DNA of 64,000 bases from Deltaproteobacteria bacterium (GCA_005879255.1 VBKY01000029.1:20029-84028); one strand, 5' to 3'. Numbered from the stretch's first letter, positions 50,459 to 59,348 are shown. The notes: a model not told the origin generated them from the letters alone. Numbers and translations: made by a program.

Positions 50459-51031
50459 CGCATACCACCATCCAGCCGATAAGTGAGCGCGAAGCTCCCA
50501 CTTCGCTCGTAAACGTGGATTATGTCACCACGGCAATACCTTAACAACCGAGATTTTCGTCGCTGGGGATCGGGGATCGGCGTACCGGAGAAGTTGCGAG
50601 CGGTGGGGGGTGGGAAAGGATTAAAAGCTCCGAGACGGGGCTTTTTCACTTCTCAAACATCTCTGCTAGTTCATCGATTACACCGAGTTCCAACCGCTCA
50701 TATCGATGCGGGATGATGGCGGCAACAAACGAATGTAATTCGACGGCTGCCTCGCTTTATCACTTTCAAGCCTCGAACAAGCCTTCTGGCTAGCTTGCGT
50801 TGCTGTCGGCAGCGTCCTTACCGCGAAGACATCGTGGTCCGGAACTTCGCCGTCACCGGCGATACTGGAACAGCCCGACTGGGAGAGCGCTGGCGCCATC
50901 GATAACCGCGCGCCGTCGTCCGCGAACGCCCACCGCCCGAGCCAACGATCTCGGCCCGCGCAATCTTGCTGCCTTAAGGCGTTCCAGAAAACTTGCCAAT
51001 CTATTTCCGCGATCTTCATATCGTTCGCTTG
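50459..51031. other. Region without a recognisable gene
   Basis: About 570 bp. Reading frames exist on both strands but none has a good ribosome-binding site plus protein-like composition. A decayed gene is possible. I find no repeat or RNA structure here. Confidence 0.4.
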
Positions 51032-51223
51032 CTAGCGGATCTGCCGCCAATTCACTTCGGTCACCTCTTTGGAATATCTCCGCTTGTCACTGCGGAGAGA
51101 GCGCAGGCGCTCCTGAAACCAGGTTTGCCGCGGCCAAGCCCAATTTTGTACCGCAAGGCGATCTCCGTCGTAGTCGCCGTTGTTTGCTCTGCTTTGTCGA
51201 AAGATCAATTCCCACGAATCCAT
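51032..51223 (-). CDS. Small hypothetical protein (63 aa)
   Basis: Begins at ATG 51223 (MDSWELIFRQSRANNGDYDG) with a very strong GGAGGAGGAAGG just upstream. Polar, Arg- and Trp-rich, no membrane segment. It follows the 138-residue gene by 62 bp. The strong ribosome-binding site supports translation, but I know no homologue, and the C-terminal half may be decayed sequence. Confidence 0.4.
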   Translation of the reverse strand: MDSWELIFRQSRANNGDYDGDRLAVQNWAWPRQTWFQERLRSLRSDKRRYSKEVTEVNWRQIR

Positions 51224-51285
51224 TACCCTTCCTCCTCCAATTAATTGATAAGTACGTTTTCGTGCACATGATTGTCCGCGGTCGT

Positions 51286-51702
51286 TCATCCGGCGAGTTT
51301 TTCCCAAGTTTCGCGATGAGAGGGCGTCTGTCGACCCTTCTCCTTCCACCGACGCAATCCCTGCCGCACATAATCGGGGTTAAGCCCCAACGACTCACAG
51401 ACATTTTCAAACGAAAAAATCCAATCGCTGTCCGCATCAGCGATCCACTCTTCCACTTCCTGAAAATGCCTCTTGCCGCGCTTGTCTTGGGAAAACATAT
51501 TCTCCTGATAGCGACTGATCGCGTCTTCTAGGATCGCCAACATGAGCCTCTTTTCCGGCTCTAACAGGGACTTTCCGCGTAGATTTTCAAAATACTGCGC
51601 GGCGAGCAGTGTGTCCGGCTGAAAAAGCGAGGCGATTTTCTCGTCGGTCGTAAGACCGGCTTCGTCCCGCGAGTATGCCGAGCTGGCCCATTCTCTTGCC
51701 AT
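51286..51702 (-). CDS. Conserved hypothetical protein (138 aa)
   Basis: A cytosolic helical protein starting at ATG 51702 with AGGAGG 7 nt upstream. The C-terminal half, EEWIADADSDWIFSFENVCE and LGLNPDYVRQGLRRWKEK, is acidic/aromatic then basic and looks like a helix-turn-helix-type unit. I recall this pattern from deltaproteobacterial and NC10-type genomes, always unnamed. It is 11 bp after the thioredoxin gene, so part of the same operon. A DNA- or RNA-binding role is a guess. Confidence 0.65.
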   Translation of the reverse strand: MAREWASSAYSRDEAGLTTDEKIASLFQPDTLLAAQYFENLRGKSLLEPEKRLMLAILEDAISRYQENMFSQDKRGKRHFQEVEEWIADADSDWIFSFENVCESLGLNPDYVRQGLRRWKEKGRQTPSHRETWEKLAG

Positions 51703-51713
51703 GGTTCTACCTC

Positions 51714-52055
51714 CTAGTTCGCCGCGGCGGCCAAGCGGGTGTCGAGCCTCTCCACGATTTCCGCTTGGCTTACCGCGCCAATCATGCGGTCCTTTTCTCC
51801 GCCGTTTTGGAACACAATCAGCGTCGGTATCGCCTCAATGTGAAATTTTTCGACGGCAGAAGGATTCCCATCGACATCGAGTTTCACCACCTGCGCGCTC
51901 CCTGCATACTGCTTGGCGACGGATTCCACGACCGGCGCAAGCGCTCGGCATGGGCCGCACCAGTGGGCCCAGAAATCCACCAGAACAAGTCGAGTGGATC
52001 GCAGCACGATCTTCGCGAAATTGCCGTCGTTTACTTCTTCGATATGTGTCGCCAT
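51714..52055 (-). CDS. trxA: Thioredoxin
   Basis: A 113-residue single-domain thioredoxin with the active site FWAHWCGPCRALAPVVE and the cis-Pro loop EAIPTLIVFQNGG. No signal peptide, so cytosolic dithiol reductant. GGGGAG precedes the ATG at 52055. It overlaps the end of the STAS-like gene by 25 bp and is followed by the 138-residue conserved gene, implying co-expression with that small-protein operon rather than a housekeeping copy. Confidence 0.92.
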   Translation of the reverse strand: MATHIEEVNDGNFAKIVLRSTRLVLVDFWAHWCGPCRALAPVVESVAKQYAGSAQVVKLDVDGNPSAVEKFHIEAIPTLIVFQNGGEKDRMIGAVSQAEIVERLDTRLAAAAN

Positions 52056-52327
52056 AAATTTTCTCCCCGTATGATCTCCTCAATAATCGCTTTCGTCATG
52101 CATCCTGCGCCCGCAAGTGTCACTCGCTGCCGATACATATCGGCCAACAGTTTTCTCCCTGCTTCATCGACGAACGTCACTTCTTTCAAAATAACGCCAA
52201 CCTGCTGGTTTCCACTGGCGGCGCGCTGCCAGCAGGCTTTCAATTCCTCGACCCAGGGTCCCGTGACTCGCCCTTCAAGTTCGAGTGTGACTCGCTCCAG
52301 ATCCGCGTGCGTCGTGATCTTCAACAT
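52031..52327 (-). CDS. STAS-like small protein
   Basis: A 98-residue protein from ATG 52327 (MLKITTHADLERVTLELEGR). The pattern beta strand, VTGPWVEELKACWQRA, VILKEVTFVDEAGRKLLADM resembles anti-sigma-antagonist STAS domains; the position of the usual phosphorylated Ser is occupied by Asp-Glu-Ala (FVDEAG), so it may not be regulated by phosphorylation. It overlaps the thioredoxin gene. No anti-sigma kinase is near. Confidence 0.6.
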   Translation of the reverse strand: MLKITTHADLERVTLELEGRVTGPWVEELKACWQRAASGNQQVGVILKEVTFVDEAGRKLLADMYRQRVTLAGAGCMTKAIIEEIIRGENLWRHISKK

Positions 52328-52345
52328 GAGCAAGTGATGAAAACC

Positions 52346-52759
52346 CTATATCGAGTCGCCATTCACGACGGTCACAAAAACCCCCTGAAGCTCCTCACTG
52401 CCTTCCACCAACGCGCGATCCAACGCCATTCGCTGGATACCGAATCGGTCGAACCACCCGACGGCCACCAAATCACCGTCATTGTCATACAATTCAATAT
52501 AATCCGCCGGCCTTGGCGTGGACGGATCATCATAAACAACGACCGCGCCCACCGTCTCATTGCCAACAACTACCGGGGTAAGTGAAATCAGATTCAATGA
52601 ACTTCGCGCCAATCCGAGAGCCAGCGAAGTGAAGGTTGACTCTGCAGCACCTTCGGCTGCTTGCACGGATGCCGTCGCTATGTAACCGAGAAAGATCAAT
52701 TCGCCGATAAACCCCAAAACAATTATCACGGCCAGATAAATCTTATTCTTGAATGACAT
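52346..52759 (-). CDS. Single-span membrane protein of unknown function
   Basis: A 137-residue protein from ATG 52759 with GAGGGA 7 nt upstream (MSFKNKIYLAVIIVLGFIGE). One membrane helix at about 6-27; the remaining 110 residues should lie outside the membrane. Part of that domain (GNETVGAVVVYDDPSTPRPA and YIELYDNDGDLVAVGWFDRF) looks like a small beta domain. A longer in-frame upstream start exists but overlaps the preceding small gene and encodes low-quality sequence. No family recognised. Confidence 0.55.
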   Translation of the reverse strand: MSFKNKIYLAVIIVLGFIGELIFLGYIATASVQAAEGAAESTFTSLALGLARSSLNLISLTPVVVGNETVGAVVVYDDPSTPRPADYIELYDNDGDLVAVGWFDRFGIQRMALDRALVEGSEELQGVFVTVVNGDSI

Positions 52760-52788
52760 CGGCTTTCCCTCTTCAATTTGTTTGTTTC

Positions 52789-52902
52789 TCAGTTCCACGT
52801 CACCTGCCGATGAAGCACGATCTCCCTGCCGTTGTCGTCGATCTCGACAATGGGATCGCACCAGCAGAAATCGGTATCCAGATGATTGAGCCCAATCGGC
52901 AT
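52789..52902 (-). CDS. CWCDP-motif microprotein (37 aa)
   Basis: MPIGLNHLDTDFCWCDPIVE followed by an acidic stretch and ending LHRQVTWN. The C-W-C-D-P motif with flanking acidic residues looks like a conserved small protein, probably metal-binding; I recall similar unnamed sequences in other environmental bacteria. The start is uncertain because no clear ribosome-binding site precedes the ATG, and GTG two codons upstream is an alternative. It lies between two other small genes of the same strand. Confidence 0.5.
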   Translation of the reverse strand: MPIGLNHLDTDFCWCDPIVEIDDNGREIVLHRQVTWN

Positions 52903-52999
52903 CTCCACTGCTACCGCCGCGGGGTAAAGCCATCCTCGATCTGCAGATATCACCGACGTTCTCTCCTCTTCATTTGCCCTTAGAGCTAACTTCGGGGGA

Positions 53000-53164
53000 T
53001 CAGCGAAAAATTTCTCTTGCGGCCTTGAATCCGCCGACGGACCACTCGATAGCCGCCGAAACAAGCGCTTGCTCGAAACCTTGAGTCCCCACCCGAGTCA
53101 TCAACTCGGTTCCCAGAAGCAGCAAAGCAGTCAGAATTGGAATCTCGATCTTCATGACATTCAC
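53000..53164 (-). CDS. Small amphipathic protein at head of the sigma-54 operon
   Basis: 54 residues from a GTG at 53164 (or 51 from the ATG at 53155): MKIEIPILTALLLLGTELMT then QGFEQALVSAAIEWSVGGFK and a basic end. AAGGAAAGG lies a few bases before the GTG. The N-terminal half is hydrophobic enough to associate with a membrane. I recognise no family. It is the first frame after a sigma-54 type promoter at 53196-53212, which is the main reason to believe it. Confidence 0.45.
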   Translation of the reverse strand: MNVMKIEIPILTALLLLGTELMTRVGTQGFEQALVSAAIEWSVGGFKAAREIFR

Positions 53165-53195
53165 TAGGCCTTTCCTTCTCTCGATAGATAGTCAT

Positions 53196-53212
53196 GGCAA
53201 TCGATGTGCCAA
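53196..53212 (-). promoter_or_regulatory. Sigma-54 promoter of the small-protein operon
   Basis: Minus strand TTGGCAC-atcga-TTGCC: consensus -24 (53212-53206) and -12 (53200-53196) with the required 5-bp spacer and the GC of the -12 intact. Predicted start near 53186, some 20 bp before the GTG of the first small gene. It is the best of the three sigma-54 matches. Confidence 0.7.
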
Positions 53213-53307
53213 GCCGCATGGATATTGGAAAACCCAAAAAATGATTTAGTATCCACAGCTTTCTCGCTCAAGGAGACCGGTGTGTTTATCGTGTGACAAA
53301 GCGACAG

Positions 53308-53334
53308 TGCCGACGGATCGGCGCGCGCCGAAAT
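53308..53334. promoter_or_regulatory. Three-half-site palindrome, copy 1 (candidate enhancer)
   Basis: TGCCGA-cgga-TCGGCG-cg-CGCCGA-AAT. It lies 95 bp upstream of the -24 element at 53212, the usual distance for a bacterial enhancer. The same arrangement is found before both SDR genes. Confidence 0.65.
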
Positions 53335-53467
53335 GGTGGCTTGGTCGCGACGACGGGGATCCCATCCTTCTCGCCCATTGCGCGATAAAGAAATGGATGC
53401 CATCGCGGTGTCAAAACCAGAAGCGCCTCTACTCGCGAACCCAGTCAGACTTGGTCGGTTTTTTTAG

Positions 53468-53875
53468 CTAGTTGGTTCCGTTTTCGGCGGGCGCAGCGGA
53501 GTTGCGAGCATCGATATAGTGAGACGTAGCCGGCGGCGTGTCGCCAATGTGGAATGCCCTGGCACGATCTTCGACAACGCGATCGCTGACTGTCACGTGC
53601 TCGTGTTGTCGCAAATGTTCGGCCCAGGATTCGACGACGAACGTTTCGATGTAACGGCTCGGGTCGACAGGGTCAGAATACAGACCTTGAGCGCAGTGCG
53701 CCGTCGCGCAGACGTTGCTCCTGCACGGGCTGCATAGCTAAAGTAAAATCCCGCGCCTGCTGTGGGTCGACGCGGTACTCAACCGTCACCAGGTAACCTC
53801 CTCTGGTTGCGCTAAAGCCGTAGACGTATCCATGCCGAAGACTCAATATCCTCGTGATCAGAAATTGGCGTCCCG
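53468..53875 (-). pseudogene. Remnant of an MFS (MFS_3 type) exporter, C-terminal domain only
   Basis: Two frames that together read like the C-terminal cytoplasmic domain of MFS_3 exporters. The first is GYLVTVEYRVDPQQARDFTL ... QEQRLRDGAL. After a frameshift near 53690 come GLYSDPVDPSRYIETFVVES, WAEHLRQHEHVTVSDRVVED and a tail ending at 53468. In complete members this monooxygenase-like domain follows twelve membrane helices, which are absent here because the SDR gene abuts the fragment. It is therefore a truncated, frameshifted relic. Recognition is by pattern memory of this family. Confidence 0.7.
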
Positions 53876-53879
53876 TACC

Positions 53880-54614
53880 TTACACTACCCCGCCACCCGC
53901 CTGGAGATTATGTCCGGTCACCCAGCGTGCCGCGTCGCTTGCAAGAAATGCCGAGACGTCGGCCACTTCCTGCGGCGTGCCTATGCGGTTGAAAGGCGAT
54001 AGACTCGCTCCGAAAGCGCGCACTTCTTCACTGTTGAGCATGTCGGTGTCGGTAAATCCCGGAGAAAGAATGTTAACGGTTATGTTGCGCGGACCTATTT
54101 CGCGCGAGAGTGATCGGACGAATTGCTCCACGGCCGCTTTGCTTCCAAGGTAAAGCGCAGCATTAGCGAATGACATCTTCGTACCTCCGGTAGAAACAGC
54201 GATGATTCGACCGCCGTCGCGCACGCGACGGGCGGCTTCCTGCAACGTGAAAAATACCCCTCTAGTGTTGATATTGAACACGTGGTCGTAATCCGCCTCG
54301 GTATATTCGACAAGCGGTTTTGACAGATACACCCCAGCGTTGGCCACAACGATGTCGAGCGGCCCCACCTGCTTTTCAGTTTCGTCGAACAGGCGTCTGA
54401 CTTCAGCTGGCTTCGAAACGTCGGCCTGGATCGCTGAGGCCTTGCCGTCTCTCGCCTTGATCCCATCAACCACCTCTCGCGCCTGCTGGGGACTATGAGT
54501 GTAATTAACGACGACAGCGGCTCCATCGGCGGCGAGACGTTCAGCGATGGCGCGGCCGATGCCACGCGAGCTACCTGTCACCAGGGCATTTTTCCCTTGA
54601 AGTAAAAAAGCCAT
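53880..54614 (-). CDS. Short-chain dehydrogenase/reductase (paralogue 1)
   Basis: A 244-residue classical SDR. Cofactor site TGSSRGIGRAIAERL, NADP-type basic residues, NAG motif in VVANAGV, catalytic Ser in AVSTGGT and Y-x3-K in YLGSKAAVEQF. It ends at AGGGVV. FabG-like in general, but the closest relative is the second SDR at 58.4 kb, most positions identical by eye, so an accessory oxidoreductase is likelier than the fatty-acid FabG. AGGAGG precedes the ATG; a sigma-54 promoter and palindromic enhancer lie upstream. Confidence 0.9.
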   Translation of the reverse strand: MAFLLQGKNALVTGSSRGIGRAIAERLAADGAAVVVNYTHSPQQAREVVDGIKARDGKASAIQADVSKPAEVRRLFDETEKQVGPLDIVVANAGVYLSKPLVEYTEADYDHVFNINTRGVFFTLQEAARRVRDGGRIIAVSTGGTKMSFANAALYLGSKAAVEQFVRSLSREIGPRNITVNILSPGFTDTDMLNSEEVRAFGASLSPFNRIGTPQEVADVSAFLASDAARWVTGHNLQAGGGVV

Positions 54615-54669
54615 AAGTCCTCCTTGTTGGATTAAGCTCTCGATAGTAAGCGCTTCTCATCTTTCTTAC

Positions 54670-54686
54670 TACAAGGATTGTGCCAG
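54670..54686 (-). promoter_or_regulatory. Sigma-54 promoter of SDR paralogue 1
   Basis: Minus strand CTGGCAC-aatcc-TTGTA: -24 at 54686-54680, -12 at 54674-54670, 5-bp spacer. The -12 has GT instead of GC. Predicted start near 54660, 46 bp before the ATG. Confidence 0.6.
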
Positions 54687-54780
54687 CCTCAGATGCGATC
54701 GAAAAATCCGTGATAAGCACCGCGCGGTCGCTATTTGGAGAATCTTATTTACCTGTGGAGACATAAGGCGGTGAAAGCTC

Positions 54781-54807
54781 CGCCGATTTGTCGGCGGGCG
54801 CCGAAAT
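54781..54807. promoter_or_regulatory. Three-half-site palindrome, copy 2 (candidate enhancer)
   Basis: CGCCGA-tttg-TCGGCG-gg-CGCCGA-AAT, 94 bp upstream of the -24 element at 54686. Both overlapping palindromes in it are perfect. It lies between the CYTH gene and SDR paralogue 1. Confidence 0.65.
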
Positions 54808-54881
54808 ATGGGCGCGGCGTGAAAGACGATCATTGGCCACGGTACTGACCGCAGCCGTCAGCTGCAGGCGCGGTGAGAAAA

Positions 54882-55400
54882 TTACTTCGTGCGGCGCTCT
54901 AAGAGATCAATGTAGGCCTCTGCTACCCAATCGGTTTCGCAAATACCCAACTGCTTCATGATCTCTTCCGCCACAAACTTCCCGTCTTCACACGCTTGCC
55001 CTTCGCTCAAGACAACTTCAAGCTCGACAAAGAAACCGAGGCCATCAACATCGTCCAGATGAACGCGCGTATTGCCGATCCTGTAAAGAAGTCGCTGCTT
55101 TTTTACGACTCCGCGCACTCCCAGCGCGCTGGAAAGCAAGATTTTCAGGGAAGTCGGATCGCCGGAAGGCACAATAAGATAGGTCGACTGTTTCGGAGCA
55201 GCGATATTATCGCGCTCGTAATAAATGAGTTCGCCGCGATCGCGAGCGAGAATGCGCAGTTTCAATCGTCCCTTCGGCGTGTGAAAGAATACATCTTCCT
55301 GAAAAATTACCTCACAGGTGCTTTGGCAGAGATTAGCGAGGACTTGGCGAAGCCTATCCGGCTCATGAGCTTTTGCCTTAATCTCAATGTTGATTCCCAT
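54882..55400 (-). CDS. CYTH-domain protein (class IV adenylate cyclase-like / triphosphatase)
   Basis: A 172-residue CYTH tunnel-fold protein, CyaB-like. The first strand MGINIEIKAKAHEPDRLRQV contains the expected ExExK element but its first Glu is Asn (NIEIK). Later strands with LKLRILARDRGELIYYERDN, VVKKQRLLYRIGNTRVHLDD and FVELEVVL supply the usual basic and acidic ligands. Members hydrolyse inorganic or organic triphosphates, or more rarely make cAMP. The altered motif leaves catalytic activity uncertain. No partner gene is obvious. Confidence 0.8.
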   Translation of the reverse strand: MGINIEIKAKAHEPDRLRQVLANLCQSTCEVIFQEDVFFHTPKGRLKLRILARDRGELIYYERDNIAAPKQSTYLIVPSGDPTSLKILLSSALGVRGVVKKQRLLYRIGNTRVHLDDVDGLGFFVELEVVLSEGQACEDGKFVAEEIMKQLGICETDWVAEAYIDLLERRTK

Positions 55401-55454
55401 GGTTTTCTGCAGAAATGAATAATGACGTAAGTGCGTTCGATGGGCGCGGTGATT

Positions 55455-55865
55455 TTATTCGAGCTTTCTCTCACGAGCGTATCTGGGAAGTCCATCCGCC
55501 AACGAAATCCACGAAAGCTGACCCTCGGTCCAGGTATGATCCTGTGGCTTCAGCGCTTCCGGATCATCCAGACTTCCCAGCGTCACGTCAATCGAGCCGG
55601 GCAAGTCGGCGCGCTGATAAGTCAAGGCGGTTCCACATTGACCGCAGAACGTGCGAATGACGTTTGTCGACGAGGCGTATGAGGCCGGCTGGCCCGTAAC
55701 GAACGTGAATTTATCGGCATCAAATCCGGCCCACGTGACAAATGGCGCGCCGCTCGCGCGCCTGCAAGTTTTGCAATGGCAATGGGTAATCCCGTACGCC
55801 GGCCCGGATGCGCGATAGCGAACCGCGCCGCAAAGACATCGACCTTCTGTGGATTTCACGATCAT
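55455..55865 (-). CDS. GFA-family (CENP-V) zinc protein
   Basis: A 136-residue protein with the CENP-V/GFA zinc ligands: GRCLCGAVRYRAS, HCHCKTCRRASGAPFVTWAG and later TFCGQCGTALTYQ. The family was named for glutathione-dependent formaldehyde activation, though many members have unknown substrates. Not obviously operonic. A decayed copy of the three-half-site palindrome lies 125 bp upstream, without a matching sigma-54 promoter. Confidence 0.88.
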   Translation of the reverse strand: MIVKSTEGRCLCGAVRYRASGPAYGITHCHCKTCRRASGAPFVTWAGFDADKFTFVTGQPASYASSTNVIRTFCGQCGTALTYQRADLPGSIDVTLGSLDDPEALKPQDHTWTEGQLSWISLADGLPRYARERKLE

Positions 55866-55989
55866 CCTCCTGCCGGCACCCGCACGATCTTTCCCGAACA
55901 GCCCGTCTGGGTTCGACTATCTAATGGGGTCTTCCGCTTACGATGTCCTATTGGCAGCCGTGTGTACTGTATGATTCTATAGAAAATGC

Positions 55990-56016
55990 TGCCGATATTT
56001 TGGCAGCTGACTAAAT
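55990..56016. promoter_or_regulatory. Three-half-site palindrome, copy 4 (degenerate)
   Basis: TGCCGA-tatt-TTGGCA-gc-TGACTA-AAT: same spacing as the other three copies but the second and third half-sites are mutated. It lies between the end of the AKR gene and the start of the GFA gene. No TGGCAC-type promoter is found at the expected distance. Confidence 0.45.
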
Positions 56017-56030
56017 GTGGGCTTTCACCA

Positions 56031-57026
<996 letters not shown>

Positions 57027-57111
57027 TGAGAATCTCCCCTGCTTTAAATTGTGAAACTTTGAAAAATATTCTCTCTGTTCGTAATCCTTTTGTTTCCCTC
57101 TTCGACAGCCG

Positions 57112-58020
57112 CTAGGCGCCAGCACTCGGAAGCGCTGACGCAAGCTCACGCCATTGTCGCAGTGGAAGCGCTCGCGGATCCGCCGTCAGTACTTGGATGC
57201 AGACATGGTCGGCGCCGGCGGAATGGTGCGCGCGCACCCGATCGATGATCGCGCTCATGTCGCCCCAGGCGACGATGGCGTCCACCAGCCGATTACTGCC
57301 GCCATCTTTGAGGTCCTCATCGCTGAAGCCCAGAGCGCGCAAGTTGTTCACATAGTTGGTGAGCGTGAGATACATGGACATATACGATCGCGCGATCTCT
57401 CGCGCCTGGACCGAACCGGTTTCCAGCACGACGGCCTGCTCCACCGCCAAGAGTCGATGGGCGCCTAAAATCTCACGGGCACGCGCCGTGTGTTCCGGCG
57501 TCACGAAGTAGGGATGCGCGCCGTCGGCTCGCGCGGCGGCGAGTTGCAACATTTTGGGTCCAAGGGCCGCGAGAACTCTGAACGGTTTAGCGGCAGGAGG
57601 AACTGCATGATAGGGCGCCGCGTCCATGGCATCCAGATAGGCGCGCATGGTAGGCACGGGTTTTTCGTAACGGTGACCTCTAAACTGCTCGACCAGCGGA
57701 GCGTGACTCACACCGAGGCCTAGGACAAAACGATCCGGATAGGCTTCGGCTAGCGTATTCTGTGCGGCGGCCATCGCCACCGGATCGCGGGCGTAGATGT
57801 TGGCGATGCCGGTAGCGACGACGATTCGGCGCGTCCCCGCCAGTAGCAAGCTTGCATGGGTCAGCGCTTCGCGCCCCGTGGCTTCGGGCAACCAGATCGC
57901 TCCGAAGCCGAGCTGTTCGAGCTCCGCGGTAGCTTCTTGTGCCCTGGCAGCAGGCTGATAGTCGAGTTGAGACGTCCAGATCCCGATGGGTCCAAGTTGT
58001 GGCGTTGATAATGAGATCAT
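57112..58020 (-). CDS. LLM-class F420-dependent oxidoreductase, TIGR03620-like
   Basis: A 302-residue luciferase-like (TIM-barrel) flavin or F420 oxidoreductase: [12 protein letters not shown] at the N-terminus, [40 protein letters not shown] and the conserved [20 protein letters not shown]. Members of this subgroup are often F420-dependent, but no F420 biosynthesis gene is in the window. It lies between the 57-residue gene and the AKR gene. Confidence 0.87.
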   Translation of the reverse strand: MISLSTPQLGPIGIWTSQLDYQPAARAQEATAELEQLGFGAIWLPEATGREALTHASLLLAGTRRIVVATGIANIYARDPVAMAAAQNTLAEAYPDRFVLGLGVSHAPLVEQFRGHRYEKPVPTMRAYLDAMDAAPYHAVPPAAKPFRVLAALGPKMLQLAAARADGAHPYFVTPEHTARAREILGAHRLLAVEQAVVLETGSVQAREIARSYMSMYLTLTNYVNNLRALGFSDEDLKDGGSNRLVDAIVAWGDMSAIIDRVRAHHSAGADHVCIQVLTADPRALPLRQWRELASALPSAGA

Positions 58021-58200
58021 GCTTCCTTCCCTTGCACTCTTTCATCGTTGCCGGACAGTTTTACAAACCCCGACATGAAGAACGTCGCGGCACTGAGTAT
58101 TTGCAGCAGCCAAAACGATACATTTCCACTTTTACGAAGCTGCGGGATTATTAGACCGGCCACGTCCATAGACACGGAACCTCACTTTTGCTTTATTCTC

Positions 58201-58374
58201 TCACTGCTCGCACATGGAGAAGTCCAGTAGATGGGTGACTTCAACACAGCTCAAACCGTACTGCTCCATGATAATTTCCGCGGCGTCTTTCAACCGGTTC
58301 TCGCGCAGGGCCTGGCGAGCTTTCGCAGAGATGCTTTGTCCAGTGAGCAACAACGGCACCAGTGAAAATTTCAT
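58201..58374 (-). CDS. Small conserved-looking protein (57 aa)
   Basis: MKFSLVPLLLTGQSISAKAR then QALRENRLKDAAEIIMEQYG and LSCVEVTHLLDFSMCEQ. The middle is a clear amphipathic helix with paired Cys nearby, and I recall similar unnamed sequences downstream of oxidoreductases in soil bacteria. Preceded by GAAGG at 11 nt. It lies 62 bp after SDR paralogue 2 on the same strand, so would be in its transcript. It was below the 60-residue cut-off. Confidence 0.5.
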   Translation of the reverse strand: MKFSLVPLLLTGQSISAKARQALRENRLKDAAEIIMEQYGLSCVEVTHLLDFSMCEQ

Positions 58375-58436
58375 AGGATTTCGTACCTTCTTTATAAGTT
58401 TGTCGTTTTAGAAACCCGCCAACAGCAACGTTCCTC

Positions 58437-59168
58437 TCAGACCACGCCGCCGCCGGCTTGAAGATTTTCCCCGGTCACCCAACGCGCTGCATCGCTCGCT
58501 AGAAAGGCAGCCGCGTCGGCCACGTCCTTCGCGGTGCCTACGCGATTGAAAGGCGACAGGCTCGCGCCGTAAGCGCGATACTCCTCGGGGAGCATATCCG
58601 TATCGGTGAATCCCGGCGATAGAACGTTTACCGTGACATTGCGCGGACCCAGCTCGTGCGACAGCGAGCGTGCAAACTGCTCGATGGCTCCTTTGCTGCC
58701 GAGATAAAGCGACATGTTGGCAAAATGCATTTTCGTACCGCCGGTCGAAACGACGACAATGCGACCGCCGTCGCGCACCCGGCGGCCGGCCTCCTGCAAC
58801 GTGAAAAAGACCCCTCTCGTATTGATGTCGAAAATGTAATCGTAATCCGCCTCGGTGTTTTCGATCAGCGGTTTTACAATATGGACACCGGCATTGGCGA
58901 TGACGATGTCGAGACCTCCTATCGCTTTCTCGGCTTCGCTAAACAATCGCGGCAACTCCGCGGGTTTCGAAACGTCGGCCTGAACCCCTATTGCCTTGCC
59001 GCCCTTCGCCGAGATCGCTTTGACGACCTCATGCGCCAGTTGTTCATTGCGGGCATAATTGATGACGATTGCCGCACCATCGGCGGCCAGACGTTCGGCG
59101 ATCGCCCGACCGATGCCGCGCGATCCTCCGGTAACCAGCGCTGTTTTTCCCTCGAGTGGCAGAGACAT
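58437..59168 (-). CDS. Short-chain dehydrogenase/reductase (paralogue 2)
   Basis: A 243-residue SDR closely similar to the one at 53.9 kb: TGGSRGIGRAIAERL, NAG in VIANAGV, VVSTGGT, Y-x3-K in YLGSKGAIEQF, and AGGGVV at the end. The two genes also share the AACAAGGAGGA ribosome-binding region, a sigma-54 promoter and the palindromic enhancer, so gene and control region duplicated together or the cassette was copied. Substrate unknown. Confidence 0.9.
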   Translation of the reverse strand: MSLPLEGKTALVTGGSRGIGRAIAERLAADGAAIVINYARNEQLAHEVVKAISAKGGKAIGVQADVSKPAELPRLFSEAEKAIGGLDIVIANAGVHIVKPLIENTEADYDYIFDINTRGVFFTLQEAGRRVRDGGRIVVVSTGGTKMHFANMSLYLGSKGAIEQFARSLSHELGPRNVTVNVLSPGFTDTDMLPEEYRAYGASLSPFNRVGTAKDVADAAAFLASDAARWVTGENLQAGGGVV

Positions 59169-59234
59169 GTTTCCTCCTTGTTAATGCTTCGTGACGAATC
59201 GACCGATGCTGTGATCTTCGATTATCCGTAATGT

Positions 59235-59251
59235 AACAAGGGTTGTGCCAA
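59235..59251 (-). promoter_or_regulatory. Sigma-54 promoter of SDR paralogue 2
   Basis: Minus strand TTGGCAC-aaccc-TTGTT: -24 at 59251-59245, -12 at 59239-59235, 5-bp spacer; GT instead of GC in the -12. Predicted start near 59225, about 57 bp before the ATG. Confidence 0.6.
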
Positions 59252-59348
59252 TCACTGTCGATGCCCGGAAGAAACTGGTAAATGCTTCTTAGAGAAGCAT
59301 TTTAACAACCTGTTATTGTGATCGTGATATGACGCGTTGAAGATTGCG

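Noticed and set aside
50678..51531. Several overlapping 100-240 residue frames on both strands
   Set aside because: They overlap each other or the 138-residue gene antisense, lack ribosome-binding sites and have Arg/Ser/Pro-rich shadow composition.
52760..52933. N-terminal extension of the single-span membrane protein
   Set aside because: It encodes Arg-rich sequence out of frame over the CWCDP microprotein, and the ATG at 52759 has a better ribosome-binding site.
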